In this document: in pieces, positions 1 through 8,353 of the stretch | How the letters are laid out: every line of letters starts with the position of its first letter | Position numbering within the stretch: the stretch's first letter is position 1 | From: Acidaminobacter sp964416305 | GTDB lineage: Bacteria > Bacillota > Clostridia > Peptostreptococcales > Acidaminobacteraceae | Assembly (NCBI GenBank): GCA_964416305.1 | Contig: CAYQDM010000007.1 | Span: 54,689-118,688, forward strand | Direction of reading: 5' to 3' | Length of the DNA: 64,000 nt | Made by a program: the position numbers and the translations under genes | Notes under the pieces: model-generated | The model's input: the letters and a program-made list of their open reading frames with translations, nothing else | The model's database searches: none | Told to the model about the DNA's origin: nothing

Positions 1-188
1 TGCCCAGGGACATTGACCTGGAGATTGGCCGACAAAGGCCGGTGAAACTCTATGACATAGACACCATTGCAGAAGGTGCTATTGAGCAATCAAATCAGTT
101 ACAGTTTCAACAGACAGAAGACATTATACATAAATACCATGGTGACTTAATGAAGTGGCATCACTATAAGGAGCGCGTATCCGGATGA
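1..188 (+). CDS. hemA: Glutamyl-tRNA reductase, C-terminal fragment (cut by window start)
   Basis: The reading frame starting at base 3 is open to a TGA at 186-188. It begins PRDIDLEIG and continues RPVKLYDIDTI, the signature at the end of the NADPH-binding domain of glutamyl-tRNA reductase, which makes glutamate-1-semialdehyde for HemL further down this operon. After this motif only about 43 residues follow (ending DLMKWHHYKERVSG). This matches the start of the helical spine, but family members normally continue about 100 residues further into a dimerisation domain, so this looks like a short form. The stop overlaps the ATG of cbiH (ATGA, 185-188), which implies translational coupling. Only the C-terminal 61 codons are visible. 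The identity rests on a short but characteristic motif and on the operon context. Confidence 0.75.
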   Translation, partial: PRDIDLEIGRQRPVKLYDIDTIAEGAIEQSNQLQFQQTEDIIHKYHGDLMKWHHYKERVSG

Positions 189-922
189 AGAAAATCTATG
201 TGGTGGGTCTTGGCCCCGGAGATGAAAAATATATGACTCAGGCAGCCCGTGCAGCGCTGATGGAAAGCGAGATCATTGTGGGCTACGATCTTTACGTCGA
301 GCTGATCAAGACACTGATTGAGGGAAAAACCATCCTTTCCACCCCAATGAAGCAGGAAGTGGCACGTTGCCGCATGGCGCTGGAGCACGCCCTTGAGGGC
401 AGAACCGTGGCCATGGTATGCAGCGGTGACGCCGGGGTCTACGGCATGGCGGGCATTATTATGGAAGTCGCCAGGGCACACCCGGAGGTCGAAATTGAAG
501 TCATCAGCGGCATCACAGCCGCGGTTTCCAGCGCCGCAGTCCTTGGAGCGCCTTTGATTCACGACTTTGCCATCATCAGTCTGAGTGATCTTCTGACGCC
601 TTGGGAGAAGATTGAAAAGCGGCTGAGACTGGCCGCGGAGGCAGACTTTGTCATCTGTCTCTACAATCCGTCCAGCATGAAGCGCAAGGATTACCTAAGG
701 AAAGCCTGTGACATCATCTTGGAACATCAGTCGCCTAAGACGGAATGCGGTTATGTCAGAAATATTGGCCGGGAAGGCGAATCGGCGGTGCTCTGCAGGC
801 TGGAAGATTTGCGTGAAGCAAGCGTTGACATGTTTACGACGGTTATCATAGGCAACAGCCAGACAAAGCAGTTGAATGGGCGGCTGGTGACGCCGCGAGG
901 GTACAGAGGGCTGGACGCATGA
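185..922 (+). CDS. cbiH: Cobalt-precorrin-3 C17-methyltransferase (CbiH/CobJ)
   Basis: SAM-dependent methyltransferase that methylates C17 and drives ring contraction in corrin synthesis; it acts in the cytosol. The 245 residues fit the family. The N-terminal VVGLGPGD motif (residues 6-13) is the SAM-binding P-loop of the tetrapyrrole methylase fold. SGDAGVYGMAG (about 80-90), LYNPSSMKRK (about 159-168) and GYVRNIGREGE (about 189-199) are typical of CbiH/CobJ. It starts at an ATG that overlaps the hemA stop, and its 3' end overlaps the next gene by 4 bp. The oxygen-independent name is preferred because an early cobaltochelatase (cbiX) lies in the same operon and no CobG-like gene is seen. The family assignment is firm. 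Confidence 0.93.
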   Translation: MKKIYVVGLGPGDEKYMTQAARAALMESEIIVGYDLYVELIKTLIEGKTILSTPMKQEVARCRMALEHALEGRTVAMVCSGDAGVYGMAGIIMEVARAHPEVEIEVISGITAAVSSAAVLGAPLIHDFAIISLSDLLTPWEKIEKRLRLAAEADFVICLYNPSSMKRKDYLRKACDIILEHQSPKTECGYVRNIGREGESAVLCRLEDLREASVDMFTTVIIGNSQTKQLNGRLVTPRGYRGLDA

Positions 923-2151
923 CTCAGCGCAGGATCCTGATTTTTGGAGGCACCACCGAGGGCAGACTTTTGTTTGAGCAGCTTCAGGACCTAGGTATTC
1001 AGGCGGATCTCCATGTGGCAACAGCTTACGGCAAAGAGCTTGTGGATGAAGGGACGCAGGGTTTTGTTGAATCCGGCCGCCTCGATGTGGAGGGAATGGT
1101 CGGCCTTTTTCAGCAGCGCATTCCGGAATTGTTAGTCGACGCCACCCATCCTTACGCGGTGGAAGTCACCAAAAATCTGAAGTCAGCCTGCGAGATCGCG
1201 GACATTCCTTATCTGCGTTTGAGCAGGGCGGTGACCGAGGCTGAGGGCGTGATCCTTTGCGAGACCATTGAAGAGGCCGTCGCATGGCTGGATAGGCGTT
1301 CGGGAGCTGTTCTGTCGACCATCGGCAGCAAAGGCCTTCATCACTTGACGGGTATAAGAGATTACGAGAATCGTGTATATGCCAGGATCCTGCCGCTGAC
1401 AGAGGCGGTGAAAGACGCCGTGGCGCAGGGGTTTAAAGGCAGCCATCTGATCTGTATGCAGGGTCCGTTTACTTTTGAGATGAATTTGGCGATGCTCAGG
1501 CAATACAAGTGCGAATATTTACTGACTAAGGATTCCGGTGTCAGCGGCGGTTTTGAGGAGAAGCTTGCGGCGGCCGAGGCAGCAGGAGCTCAAGTAGTGC
1601 TCGTAGGTCGTCCGAGTGATTCTGGCGGGCTGTCTTTTGAGCAGGTGCTGAAGGTGATTACAGGCCGGGAAGAGACGCGGGTGTCTGAGCGCAAGCTGAG
1701 TTATTTTCCGATGTTTGTGAATCTGCGCGGAAAGCGCGTTCTGGTAGTCGGCGGTGGAAAAATTGCCGCGCGCAGGATAGAGACGCTGCTGAAATTCGAC
1801 TGCGACATCACGGTGGTGTCACATGAAGTGGAGGACGCCATTCTGGCGCATTTCCGCGGTGAGAGACTGACGCTTCACGCTCGGGGATACAGCGCGGGAG
1901 ATCTGGAAGGTGCAGATGTGGTCCTCTCCGTCACGAATGACAGGGAGGTCAACCGGCGTGTCGGGCTTGAGGCAAATGCCCTGGGGATTCCAGTGAGTGT
2001 CGCGGATGCCCATGAGGAATGCACGTTTTATTTTCCCGCAATAATTGAGCACGACGGCATGGTCATAGGACTTAGCAGCCAAGGCCAGTCGCATCAGGGC
2101 GTCTCGGCATTAGCGAAGAAATTGAGGTGGATCTTGAATCATGAAGATTAA
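919..2151 (+). CDS. cbiJ: Fusion: precorrin-6A reductase (CbiJ/CobK) + precorrin-2 dehydrogenase (SirC/CysG-N)
   Basis: A two-domain enzyme of 410 residues. Residues 1 to about 248 are a CbiJ/CobK reductase: ILIFGGTTEGR near the N-terminus, DATHPYA at about 74-80, STIGSKG at about 133-139, and LLTKDSGVSGG at about 201-211. Residues about 260-410 match the NAD-dependent precorrin-2 dehydrogenase domain of siroheme synthase (MFVNLRGKRVLVVGGGKIA with the GGGKIAARR nucleotide loop at 278-286). The two activities belong to different steps: oxidation of precorrin-2 to sirohydrochlorin (substrate of CbiX), and reduction of cobalt-precorrin-6A. A CysG-N-like C-terminal half explains why no separate sirC gene is seen. 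The next gene, hemC, starts inside the last 11 bp. The domain calls are firm; whether the C-terminal half also chelates metal cannot be told. Confidence 0.9.
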   Translation: MTQRRILIFGGTTEGRLLFEQLQDLGIQADLHVATAYGKELVDEGTQGFVESGRLDVEGMVGLFQQRIPELLVDATHPYAVEVTKNLKSACEIADIPYLRLSRAVTEAEGVILCETIEEAVAWLDRRSGAVLSTIGSKGLHHLTGIRDYENRVYARILPLTEAVKDAVAQGFKGSHLICMQGPFTFEMNLAMLRQYKCEYLLTKDSGVSGGFEEKLAAAEAAGAQVVLVGRPSDSGGLSFEQVLKVITGREETRVSERKLSYFPMFVNLRGKRVLVVGGGKIAARRIETLLKFDCDITVVSHEVEDAILAHFRGERLTLHARGYSAGDLEGADVVLSVTNDREVNRRVGLEANALGIPVSVADAHEECTFYFPAIIEHDGMVIGLSSQGQSHQGVSALAKKLRWILNHED

Positions 2152-3094
2152 AGTGGGCAGCAGAGAAAGCCGGCTGGCGGTGATCCAGTCTGAAATAGTC
2201 ATGGCGGGTATCCGCGGCTGGGCTCCGGGCGCAGAGCTGGAACTCGTGACCATGAAGACTACAGGCGATATTATTCAGGACCGGACGCTGGACAAGATTG
2301 GCGGCAAAGGGCTCTTCGTCAAAGAGCTTGACCTTGCTTTAGCTGCGGGCGAGGTGGATATCACGGTACACAGCTTCAAGGATATGCCTATGGAAATAGA
2401 CCCTTCCCTGCCGATTGTCGCGGTTTCCAGGCGCGAGGATCCCAGAGACGTTCTGATTTTGCCTAAAGGTGTGGCGACGCTGGATTTGTCAAAACCCATA
2501 GGCTGTTCCAGCGCCAGGAGAAGCCTGCAGATTCGCAGTCTTTATCCCGGGTGCCGGGTTGAGCCCATTCGCGGCAACGTGCTGACTCGTCTTGAAAAGC
2601 TTGATAGTGGTGCATACTCAGCGATCGTGCTGGCCTATGCGGGTCTTAAAAGACTGGGTTTGGAGGAACGGGTAAGCCGTATTTTTGAAACTTGGGAAAT
2701 GTTGCCCTCGGCTTGCCAGGGGGTTCTTGCCGTTCAAGCGCGAAGGGGAGAGGATATTTCTTTTCTGAAGGGATTCCATGACAAAGAAGCCTGGGATATT
2801 TCTCTCGCGGAGCGCAGTTTTGTCAGGACTCTGGATGGAGGCTGCAGTTCGCCGGTGGCCGCTTACGGGGAAATGAAGGGCGGCGGAGAGCTGCTGCTCA
2901 CAGGACTCTATGTGGATGAGGCTACAGGACGTTACTGGATTATGACCATGAGAGATCACAGATCAAGGGCAGAGCAGCTTGGCGTGCGGCTGGCAGAGGC
3001 CGTCAGAAGAAAGGGGAAGTCAGAGTGTTTGAAGATAAACCCAAACCGGGGAAAGTCATATTGGTCGGAGCAGGTCCAGGCGATGCGGGACTAA
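2141..3094 (+). CDS. hemC: Hydroxymethylbilane synthase (porphobilinogen deaminase)
   Basis: Condenses four porphobilinogen molecules into hydroxymethylbilane. The 317-residue product has the family start (KVGSRESRLAVIQ), the catalytic Asp in HSFKDMP (D81), and the dipyrromethane-cofactor cysteine in LDGGCSSPVAAYG (C235). The ATG lies 11 bp inside the preceding gene. The 3' end is unusual: the frame continues about 22 residues beyond the usual family end, through the start region of cobA-hemD (70 bp overlap), and the tail KINPNRGKSYWSEQVQAMRD is not conserved-looking. That tail is probably just read-through that keeps the two genes translationally coupled. Identity is certain. Confidence 0.96.
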   Translation: MKIKVGSRESRLAVIQSEIVMAGIRGWAPGAELELVTMKTTGDIIQDRTLDKIGGKGLFVKELDLALAAGEVDITVHSFKDMPMEIDPSLPIVAVSRREDPRDVLILPKGVATLDLSKPIGCSSARRSLQIRSLYPGCRVEPIRGNVLTRLEKLDSGAYSAIVLAYAGLKRLGLEERVSRIFETWEMLPSACQGVLAVQARRGEDISFLKGFHDKEAWDISLAERSFVRTLDGGCSSPVAAYGEMKGGGELLLTGLYVDEATGRYWIMTMRDHRSRAEQLGVRLAEAVRRKGKSECLKINPNRGKSYWSEQVQAMRD

Positions 3095-4545
3095 TGACCA
3101 TCAAAGGCTTGCAGGCGCTCAGGCAGGCGGAGGTCGTCGTCTATGACCGTTTGGTTGGCGGCGGAATTTTGGAACAGATCCCAGAACAAGCTGAGAAGAT
3201 TTATGTGGGGAAAAACGTCGGTCACCATGTGGTGCCTCAGGAACGGATCAATGAGATTTTGCTGGAAAAAGCCCTTGAAGGCAAATGCGTGGTGCGGCTT
3301 AAAGGCGGAGACGGATTTGTCTTTGGCCGCGGCGGTGAAGAGCTTGAGGGACTGGGGGTGCACGGCATTCCATTTGAAGTGGTGCCAGGCATCACCTCTG
3401 CCATTGCAGCGCCAGCCTATGCAGGCATTCCGGTAACACACCGGGAGCTTAGCGCGTCCCTTCACATTATTACCGGACATTTGAAAGATGGCGCTGAGCT
3501 GAAGTTGGATTACGACGCCTTGGTTCGGCTGGGAGGGACCCTGATTTTCATGATGTCGGTTTCGAGTCTGCCTGAAATAGCGGCAGGTTTGATCCAGGCA
3601 GGTATGTCTCAGGAGATGCCTTGCGCCGTCGTTGAGAATGGTACGCTGAGCCGTCAGCGCAAGCTGGTAGGGACCCTGTCCATGATAGACCAGGCGGTGA
3701 AAGAGAACAAAGTTAAATCTCCGGCGGTGTTCGTGGTGGGCCACGTCTGTCAGCTTTCAGAGCGCTTTGACTGGTTCTCGGCGCTTCCGCTGCTTGGAAA
3801 GCGCATTCTGGTTACCCGGCCGAAGTCGACCGCTTCAAAGCTGAGCGAGCGCTTGAGGGCGCTGGGCGCAGAAGTTGTGCTGGCACCCACGATCAGAACC
3901 CGTTCGGTGTCCTTTGAAATGCCTGACCTCAGCCCGTATACCGTTCTGATTTTCACCAGTGCTGCGGGGGTATCCAGCTTTTTTGACGCCATGGACCGAG
4001 TGGAACTGGATGCAAGAGCCCTTTACGGCAAGCGCATAGCGGCTGTAGGGAATGAAACGGCTGCGGCGCTTAAAGCCTGTGGTTTGAAGGCGGATTTTGT
4101 ACCAAGTGTGTTCTGCGGAGAAACTCTGGCGGAGGAAATGCTGGCGTCGGGCTGGGTTGGAACGGCGGATCGCGTACTGATTGCAGGGGCGGCAGTGATG
4201 GCTCAAGCCTTGCCCGACCTTCTCAGCGCGGCTGAAATTGAATTGAAGTGTCTTGTTGTCTATGAGACCGAAGCATTGCCATGTCAGGCTATGGAACTTG
4301 AGGCGTTTGACTGGGTGACCTTTACCAGCGCCAGCTGTGTGGAGGGCTTTGTACGGTGCGTCAATGATGCTCCAGAGCGGCTGAAAGGTGTCAAAGCCCT
4401 TTGTATAGGCGCGCAGACGGCGGCTGAAGCGTCGAAATACCCCATGGACATTGTCGTTGCCAAAGAGGCAACCATTGATGCCATGGTAGAACGAATTTGC
4501 GAGGAGACTGTGAAAGAAAATGAACATCCGACCAAGGAGGCTTAG
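3025..4545 (+). CDS. cobA-hemD: Fusion: uroporphyrinogen-III C-methyltransferase (CobA/SUMT) + uroporphyrinogen-III synthase (HemD)
   Basis: Bifunctional 506-residue enzyme. The N-terminal about 245 residues are a SUMT: VILVGAGPGDAGLMTIKG, then VYDRLVGGGIL, VRLKGGDGFVFGRGGEE and VVPGITSAIAAPAYAGIPVTHR, which convert uroporphyrinogen III to precorrin-2. The C-terminal part (from about 255, GKRILVTRPKSTASKLSERL) is HemD, which closes the ring of hydroxymethylbilane. The fusion couples the last common step to the branch toward siroheme and B12. Start choice: GTG at 3025 follows an AGGGGAAG ribosome-binding site about 6 bp upstream and gives the normal family N-terminus; it lies inside hemC. The 3' end overlaps hemB by 26 bp. 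This fusion is common in Firmicutes. Confidence 0.94.
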   Translation: MFEDKPKPGKVILVGAGPGDAGLMTIKGLQALRQAEVVVYDRLVGGGILEQIPEQAEKIYVGKNVGHHVVPQERINEILLEKALEGKCVVRLKGGDGFVFGRGGEELEGLGVHGIPFEVVPGITSAIAAPAYAGIPVTHRELSASLHIITGHLKDGAELKLDYDALVRLGGTLIFMMSVSSLPEIAAGLIQAGMSQEMPCAVVENGTLSRQRKLVGTLSMIDQAVKENKVKSPAVFVVGHVCQLSERFDWFSALPLLGKRILVTRPKSTASKLSERLRALGAEVVLAPTIRTRSVSFEMPDLSPYTVLIFTSAAGVSSFFDAMDRVELDARALYGKRIAAVGNETAAALKACGLKADFVPSVFCGETLAEEMLASGWVGTADRVLIAGAAVMAQALPDLLSAAEIELKCLVVYETEALPCQAMELEAFDWVTFTSASCVEGFVRCVNDAPERLKGVKALCIGAQTAAEASKYPMDIVVAKEATIDAMVERICEETVKENEHPTKEA

Positions 4546-5500
4546 AGCCAACGAGAACCTCAGAACGTTGACAAGAGAGACCAGAGTCAGCTCAAGCGCG
4601 CTGATCCAGCCGCTGTTTGTTAAAGAAGGCGTCAATATCAAGGACGAGATCAAGTCCATGGAAAACAATTTTCACTATAGTCCCGACCGCTTGGCTGAGG
4701 GGATTGAAGCTGGACTTGAGGCGGGTGTCAGTAAGTTTTTGCTCTTTGGACTGCCACTTCGCAAGGATGAAACCGGCAGCGAAGCCTGGAATGACCAAGG
4801 TGTAATCCAGCAGGGGCTCAGAGCGGTCAGGCAGCGTTTCGGCGATTCGGTTTACCTGATCACGGATGTCTGCCTCTGTGAATATACCAGTCATGGGCAT
4901 TGTGGCCTTCTCAGCGGTACATATGTCGATAATGACTCGACAGTGGAGCGATTGGCCGAAGTCGCGCTGTCTCATTCTTTGGCCGGTGCGGACATGGTGG
5001 CGCCTTCGGATATGATGGACGGCAGGGTGAAGGCGATTCGGAGCAAGCTGGACGCTCATGGGCAAATTCACACGCCTATCATGTCTTATTCTGTCAAGTA
5101 CGCGTCATCCTTTTATGGGCCGTTCAGGGAAGCGGCGGGCTCTGCGCCGGGCTTTGGGGACCGAAAGACCTATCAGATGGACTGGCACAACACTTCAGAG
5201 GCACTCAAAGTCGCAGCTATGGATGTCAGGGACGGCGCAGATCTCCTCATTGTGAAGCCGGCTCTTTCCTATTTGGATGTGATTCAGGCGGTCTCCTCTG
5301 AGGTCAACGTACCTGTAGCGGCTTACAACGTCAGCGGAGAATATGCCATGATCAAAGCAGCTGCCAAGCTGGGGCTGATTGACGAGTATGGGGCCATGTG
5401 CGAAAGCGCAGTCTCTATGTTTAGAGCAGGCGCTGATATTCTGATTACTTATTTTGCGAAAGAGTTGGCTTCAGCGATCCGGAAAGGGGATATAGGCTAA
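4520..5500 (+). CDS. hemB: Delta-aminolevulinic acid dehydratase (porphobilinogen synthase)
   Basis: Condenses two 5-aminolevulinate molecules to porphobilinogen, supplying HemC. The 326 residues are of family length. The two Schiff-base lysines are visible as K193 (SYSVKYASSFYGPFR) and K246 (LLIVKPALSYLD). The metal site is the cysteine-rich zinc type, DVCLCEYTSHGHCG (C118, C120, C128), rather than the Asp-rich magnesium type. The ATG lies 26 bp inside cobA-hemD, and the TAA overlaps the hemL ATG (TAATG), so the three genes are coupled. Identity is certain. Confidence 0.97.
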   Translation: MNIRPRRLRANENLRTLTRETRVSSSALIQPLFVKEGVNIKDEIKSMENNFHYSPDRLAEGIEAGLEAGVSKFLLFGLPLRKDETGSEAWNDQGVIQQGLRAVRQRFGDSVYLITDVCLCEYTSHGHCGLLSGTYVDNDSTVERLAEVALSHSLAGADMVAPSDMMDGRVKAIRSKLDAHGQIHTPIMSYSVKYASSFYGPFREAAGSAPGFGDRKTYQMDWHNTSEALKVAAMDVRDGADLLIVKPALSYLDVIQAVSSEVNVPVAAYNVSGEYAMIKAAAKLGLIDEYGAMCESAVSMFRAGADILITYFAKELASAIRKGDIG

Positions 5501-6771
5501 TGCGTTTAACTTCAGAAAACTTGTTTGAAAGAGCATCCAATGTTATGCCGGGAGGCGTCAACAGTCCTGTGCGTGCTTTTGGCGCCGTAGGCGGATCACC
5601 TAGATTCATTCAATCGGCAGAGGGTGCCAGAATAATGGATGTTGACGGAAAGACATATCTTGATTATGTACAATCCTGGGGTCCAATGATTTTGGGACAT
5701 GCGCATCCGGTGGTTCTGGACGCCGTATCACGTGTGATGGGACGTGGCCTGAGTTTTGGCGCCGCCACAGAACTTGAAGTGGAAATGGCGGAGCTGATGA
5801 CCTCGGTGGTGAAACCCCTCGAAATGGTCCGCATGGTCAACAGCGGCACTGAGGCGGTGATGAGTGCGCTCAGACTGGCCAGAGGCTTTACCGGAAGAGA
5901 CAAGATTATTAAATTTGCGGGCTGCTATCACGGCCATACGGACAGTATGCTGGTCAAGGCCGGATCAGGGGCTCTGACACTGGGGACGCCGGACAGTGGC
6001 GGGGTTACTCGTGGAACTGCTCAGGACACGCTGATTGCCGGGTACAATGACTTGAATTCTGTGGAAGCGCTCTTTAATAGCAATACTGAGGAGGTCGCCG
6101 CGGTGATTGTCGAGCCTGTGGCAGCCAATATGGGTGTGGTCCTTCCGGAGGCGGGCTTCCTGGAGGGGCTCAGAGCATTGTGCGACCGCTATGGCAGTCT
6201 TCTCATCTTCGATGAGGTCATTACCGGCTTTAGGCTGGGGCTGGGTGGTGCCATTGCTTATTATGGCGTCGAGGCAGATCTGGTGACCTATGGGAAAATC
6301 ATAGGCGGCGGATTGCCAGTGGGCGCTTATGGCGGCCGGCGTGACATTATGAATAAAGTCGCACCGTCAGGCAATGTTTATCAGGCTGGGACACTTTCGG
6401 GCAATCCGGTGGCTATGGCGGCGGGTATCGCGACATTGAAGCAGCTTCGCGACAATCCTGGGATTTACGAGCATATAGATACTTTGGGGAAACGTCTTGC
6501 GGAGGGCCTGCGCGCTCAAAGTCCGTACACGGTCAACCATGTAGGTTCACTGGTCTCTCAATTCTTTACCCAGGCGCCGGTTCGGGACTACGATTCAGCC
6601 AAGTCCAGTGATACAGGAAAATACGCGGCACGCTTCAGATATTTGATTCAAAATGGCATCTATACCGCGCCGGCCCAGTTTGAAGCGCTCTTTATCAGCT
6701 ATGCCCATACGGAAGCGGACATTGATGCAACGCTGGATGTAATGAAAAGATTTAAGGAGGAATTGTCATGA
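5500..6771 (+). CDS. hemL: Glutamate-1-semialdehyde 2,1-aminomutase
   Basis: PLP enzyme that converts the HemA product to 5-aminolevulinate, the substrate of HemB. The 423 residues match the family, with VMPGGVNSPVRAFGAVGG at the N-terminus, NSGTEAVMSALRLAR (about 114-128), CYHGHTDSMLVKAGSG, DEVITGFR (about 243-250), and the PLP lysine in TYGKIIGGGLPVGAYGG (K266). With the hemA fragment it shows that this organism makes ALA by the C5 pathway. It starts at ATG 5500, which overlaps the hemB stop. A Shine-Dalgarno (AAAGGGG) is embedded in the end of hemB. It overlaps cbiX by 4 bp. Confidence 0.97.
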   Translation: MRLTSENLFERASNVMPGGVNSPVRAFGAVGGSPRFIQSAEGARIMDVDGKTYLDYVQSWGPMILGHAHPVVLDAVSRVMGRGLSFGAATELEVEMAELMTSVVKPLEMVRMVNSGTEAVMSALRLARGFTGRDKIIKFAGCYHGHTDSMLVKAGSGALTLGTPDSGGVTRGTAQDTLIAGYNDLNSVEALFNSNTEEVAAVIVEPVAANMGVVLPEAGFLEGLRALCDRYGSLLIFDEVITGFRLGLGGAIAYYGVEADLVTYGKIIGGGLPVGAYGGRRDIMNKVAPSGNVYQAGTLSGNPVAMAAGIATLKQLRDNPGIYEHIDTLGKRLAEGLRAQSPYTVNHVGSLVSQFFTQAPVRDYDSAKSSDTGKYAARFRYLIQNGIYTAPAQFEALFISYAHTEADIDATLDVMKRFKEELS

Positions 6772-7121
6772 AAGGTGTATTGATTTTAGCCCATGGAAGC
6801 CGGGAAAAACAGACAGAGGAGACTTTCAACACGGTTGTGGATCTCGTGAGAGACCGCGTGGAGGAAGTTGTCGAGACGGCTTATATGGAATTCTCGGAAA
6901 AAAATATTGCCTATGGACTTAACGCATTGGTAAGCCAAGGTGTCACAGAAATAAAAGTAGTGCCTTATTTCCTTTTCAAAGGTGTCCACTTGAGAAAGGA
7001 TATTCCTGAAGAAATCGCTGCATTCCTTGAGGGGAAATCAGGCATCGCGGTCACTATTGCCGAACCACTGGGGTCAGACCCGCGTCTTGCGGAAATCCTC
7101 GCGGAACGCATTAAGGGCTGA
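6768..7121 (+). CDS. cbiX: Sirohydrochlorin cobaltochelatase, small form (CbiX-S)
   Basis: Inserts cobalt into sirohydrochlorin, the committing step of the early-cobalt B12 route. At 117 residues it is the single-domain CbiX-S form, which works as a dimer. The N-terminal LILAHGSRE carries the metal-binding histidine, and VVPYFLFKGVHLRKDIP holds the second conserved histidine. The C-terminus is short with no His-rich tail. It overlaps hemL by 4 bp (ATGA) and is followed 4 bp later by cbiET. Ferrochelation to siroheme by this enzyme is also possible. Its presence supports anaerobic corrin synthesis. Confidence 0.9.
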   Translation: MKGVLILAHGSREKQTEETFNTVVDLVRDRVEEVVETAYMEFSEKNIAYGLNALVSQGVTEIKVVPYFLFKGVHLRKDIPEEIAAFLEGKSGIAVTIAEPLGSDPRLAEILAERIKG

Positions 7122-7125
7122 GGCC

Positions 7126-8319
7126 ATGATCATTCAGATGATTGGCATTGGGCCGGGTACAGAAGCGCTGCTAACTCAGGAAGCCCTTCAGAAAATCAGG
7201 GAAGCAGACCTTGTCCTGACTAACGACAGATTATTCGAAGCCTTTGGGTATCTGAATCCCAACACTATGAGCTGTACACTTTCGGAAATCGAGGCAAAGA
7301 TTAATGAGCATAAGGGATTGAGTAAAATCGCGGTTCTAGCCTCGGGAGACGTAGGGTTCTACAGCCTTTCAAATACGCTCAAACCGTTTCTGGAGGCCGA
7401 TCAGGTTGAATGGATTAGCGGCATCAGCAGTCTGCAGTATCTGGCCGCCCGCCTGAAGCAGGACTACAGCAGCGTCAAAGTCGTCAGTGTTCACGGACGG
7501 GATCGTTCAGTGATCCCCTTCGTCAGCTACCATGAAAATGTATTCGTCCTGACCGGCGGCGCCCACAAAGCCCATGATGTCATTGCGGATCTCGTGCAAT
7601 CGGGATTAGGCAATGTGCGTGTGACTGCAGGTGAAAATTTATCGATGGCCGGAGAACGTCTGATCACCGCTGAAGCCTGTCAGCTGACAGACCTCAGGTT
7701 TGATAATCTTTCAGTTCTGTGGATCAACAATCCGCAGTACGTTCACCACTCGAACACGCTATATGACGAGGACTTTGAACGGAAATGTGTCCCCATGACC
7801 AAAGGTGCTGTCAGGGAGTACAGTCTGGCGAAGCTGGATATTCAGCCAGGGGAAGTCGTCTACGACCTTGGGTCGGGTACAGGATCTGTGGCTGTGGCCA
7901 TGGCAAGACGTGCCCATGAAAGTTTTGTCTATGCAGTGGAAAAATCACAGGATGCCATAGAACTTATACGCTTAAATAGACAGAAACTGGGCGCTTTTAA
8001 TATAAAGTTGATTGAAGGCACAGCGCCGGAGTGCCTGGAGAACCTGCCGGCACCGGATAAGGTTTTTATTGGCGGCGCCGGTGGAAAGGTCGACGCGGTG
8101 ATTGATACTGTATTCAGGAAGAATCCTAGGGCGCGGATCGTCGTCAATGCAATTACCCTTGAGACACTTCAGGAAACTCTTCAGTCTTTTGAACGCCACA
8201 ATTTTCGAAGTCAGATTCAGTGCCTTGCAGTGACTGAGGTTGAAGCGGTTGGAAAATACCATATGATGAAAGCGCAAAATCCAATCTACGTGATGATGGG
8301 TGAAAGAGTGTGTGGGTGA
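7126..8319 (+). CDS. cbiET: Fusion: cobalt-precorrin-7 C5-methyltransferase (CbiE) + cobalt-precorrin-6B C15-methyltransferase/decarboxylase (CbiT)
   Basis: A CobL-like fusion of 397 residues. Residues 1 to about 205 form the CbiE tetrapyrrole methylase (MIGIGPGTEALLT, LASGDVGFYSL, WISGISSLQYLAARL, VSVHGRD). Residues about 215-395 form the Rossmann-type CbiT methyltransferase/decarboxylase (VPMTKGAVREYSLAKL, then the SAM motif DLGSGTG at 247-253, and FIGGAGGKVDAVID). The start at ATG 7126 is chosen because the methylase motif begins directly after it; an open frame extends further upstream into cbiX but with unrelated sequence. The stop codon TGA (8317-8319) is part of a GTGACCATCGGCAAAA dispersed motif, so the last residues (VCG) may derive from it. 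Confidence 0.92.
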   Translation: MIIQMIGIGPGTEALLTQEALQKIREADLVLTNDRLFEAFGYLNPNTMSCTLSEIEAKINEHKGLSKIAVLASGDVGFYSLSNTLKPFLEADQVEWISGISSLQYLAARLKQDYSSVKVVSVHGRDRSVIPFVSYHENVFVLTGGAHKAHDVIADLVQSGLGNVRVTAGENLSMAGERLITAEACQLTDLRFDNLSVLWINNPQYVHHSNTLYDEDFERKCVPMTKGAVREYSLAKLDIQPGEVVYDLGSGTGSVAVAMARRAHESFVYAVEKSQDAIELIRLNRQKLGAFNIKLIEGTAPECLENLPAPDKVFIGGAGGKVDAVIDTVFRKNPRARIVVNAITLETLQETLQSFERHNFRSQIQCLAVTEVEAVGKYHMMKAQNPIYVMMGERVCG

Positions 8320-8331
8320 CCATCGGCAAAA
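8316..8331 (+). repeat. Dispersed motif GTGACCATCGGCAAAA
   Basis: Full 16-base copy of the dispersed motif, lying in the short gap between cbiET and cobQ. Its TGA is the stop codon of cbiET. Confidence 0.6.
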
Positions 8332-8353
8332 CAAATGAATTGGAGTGGGTTCG

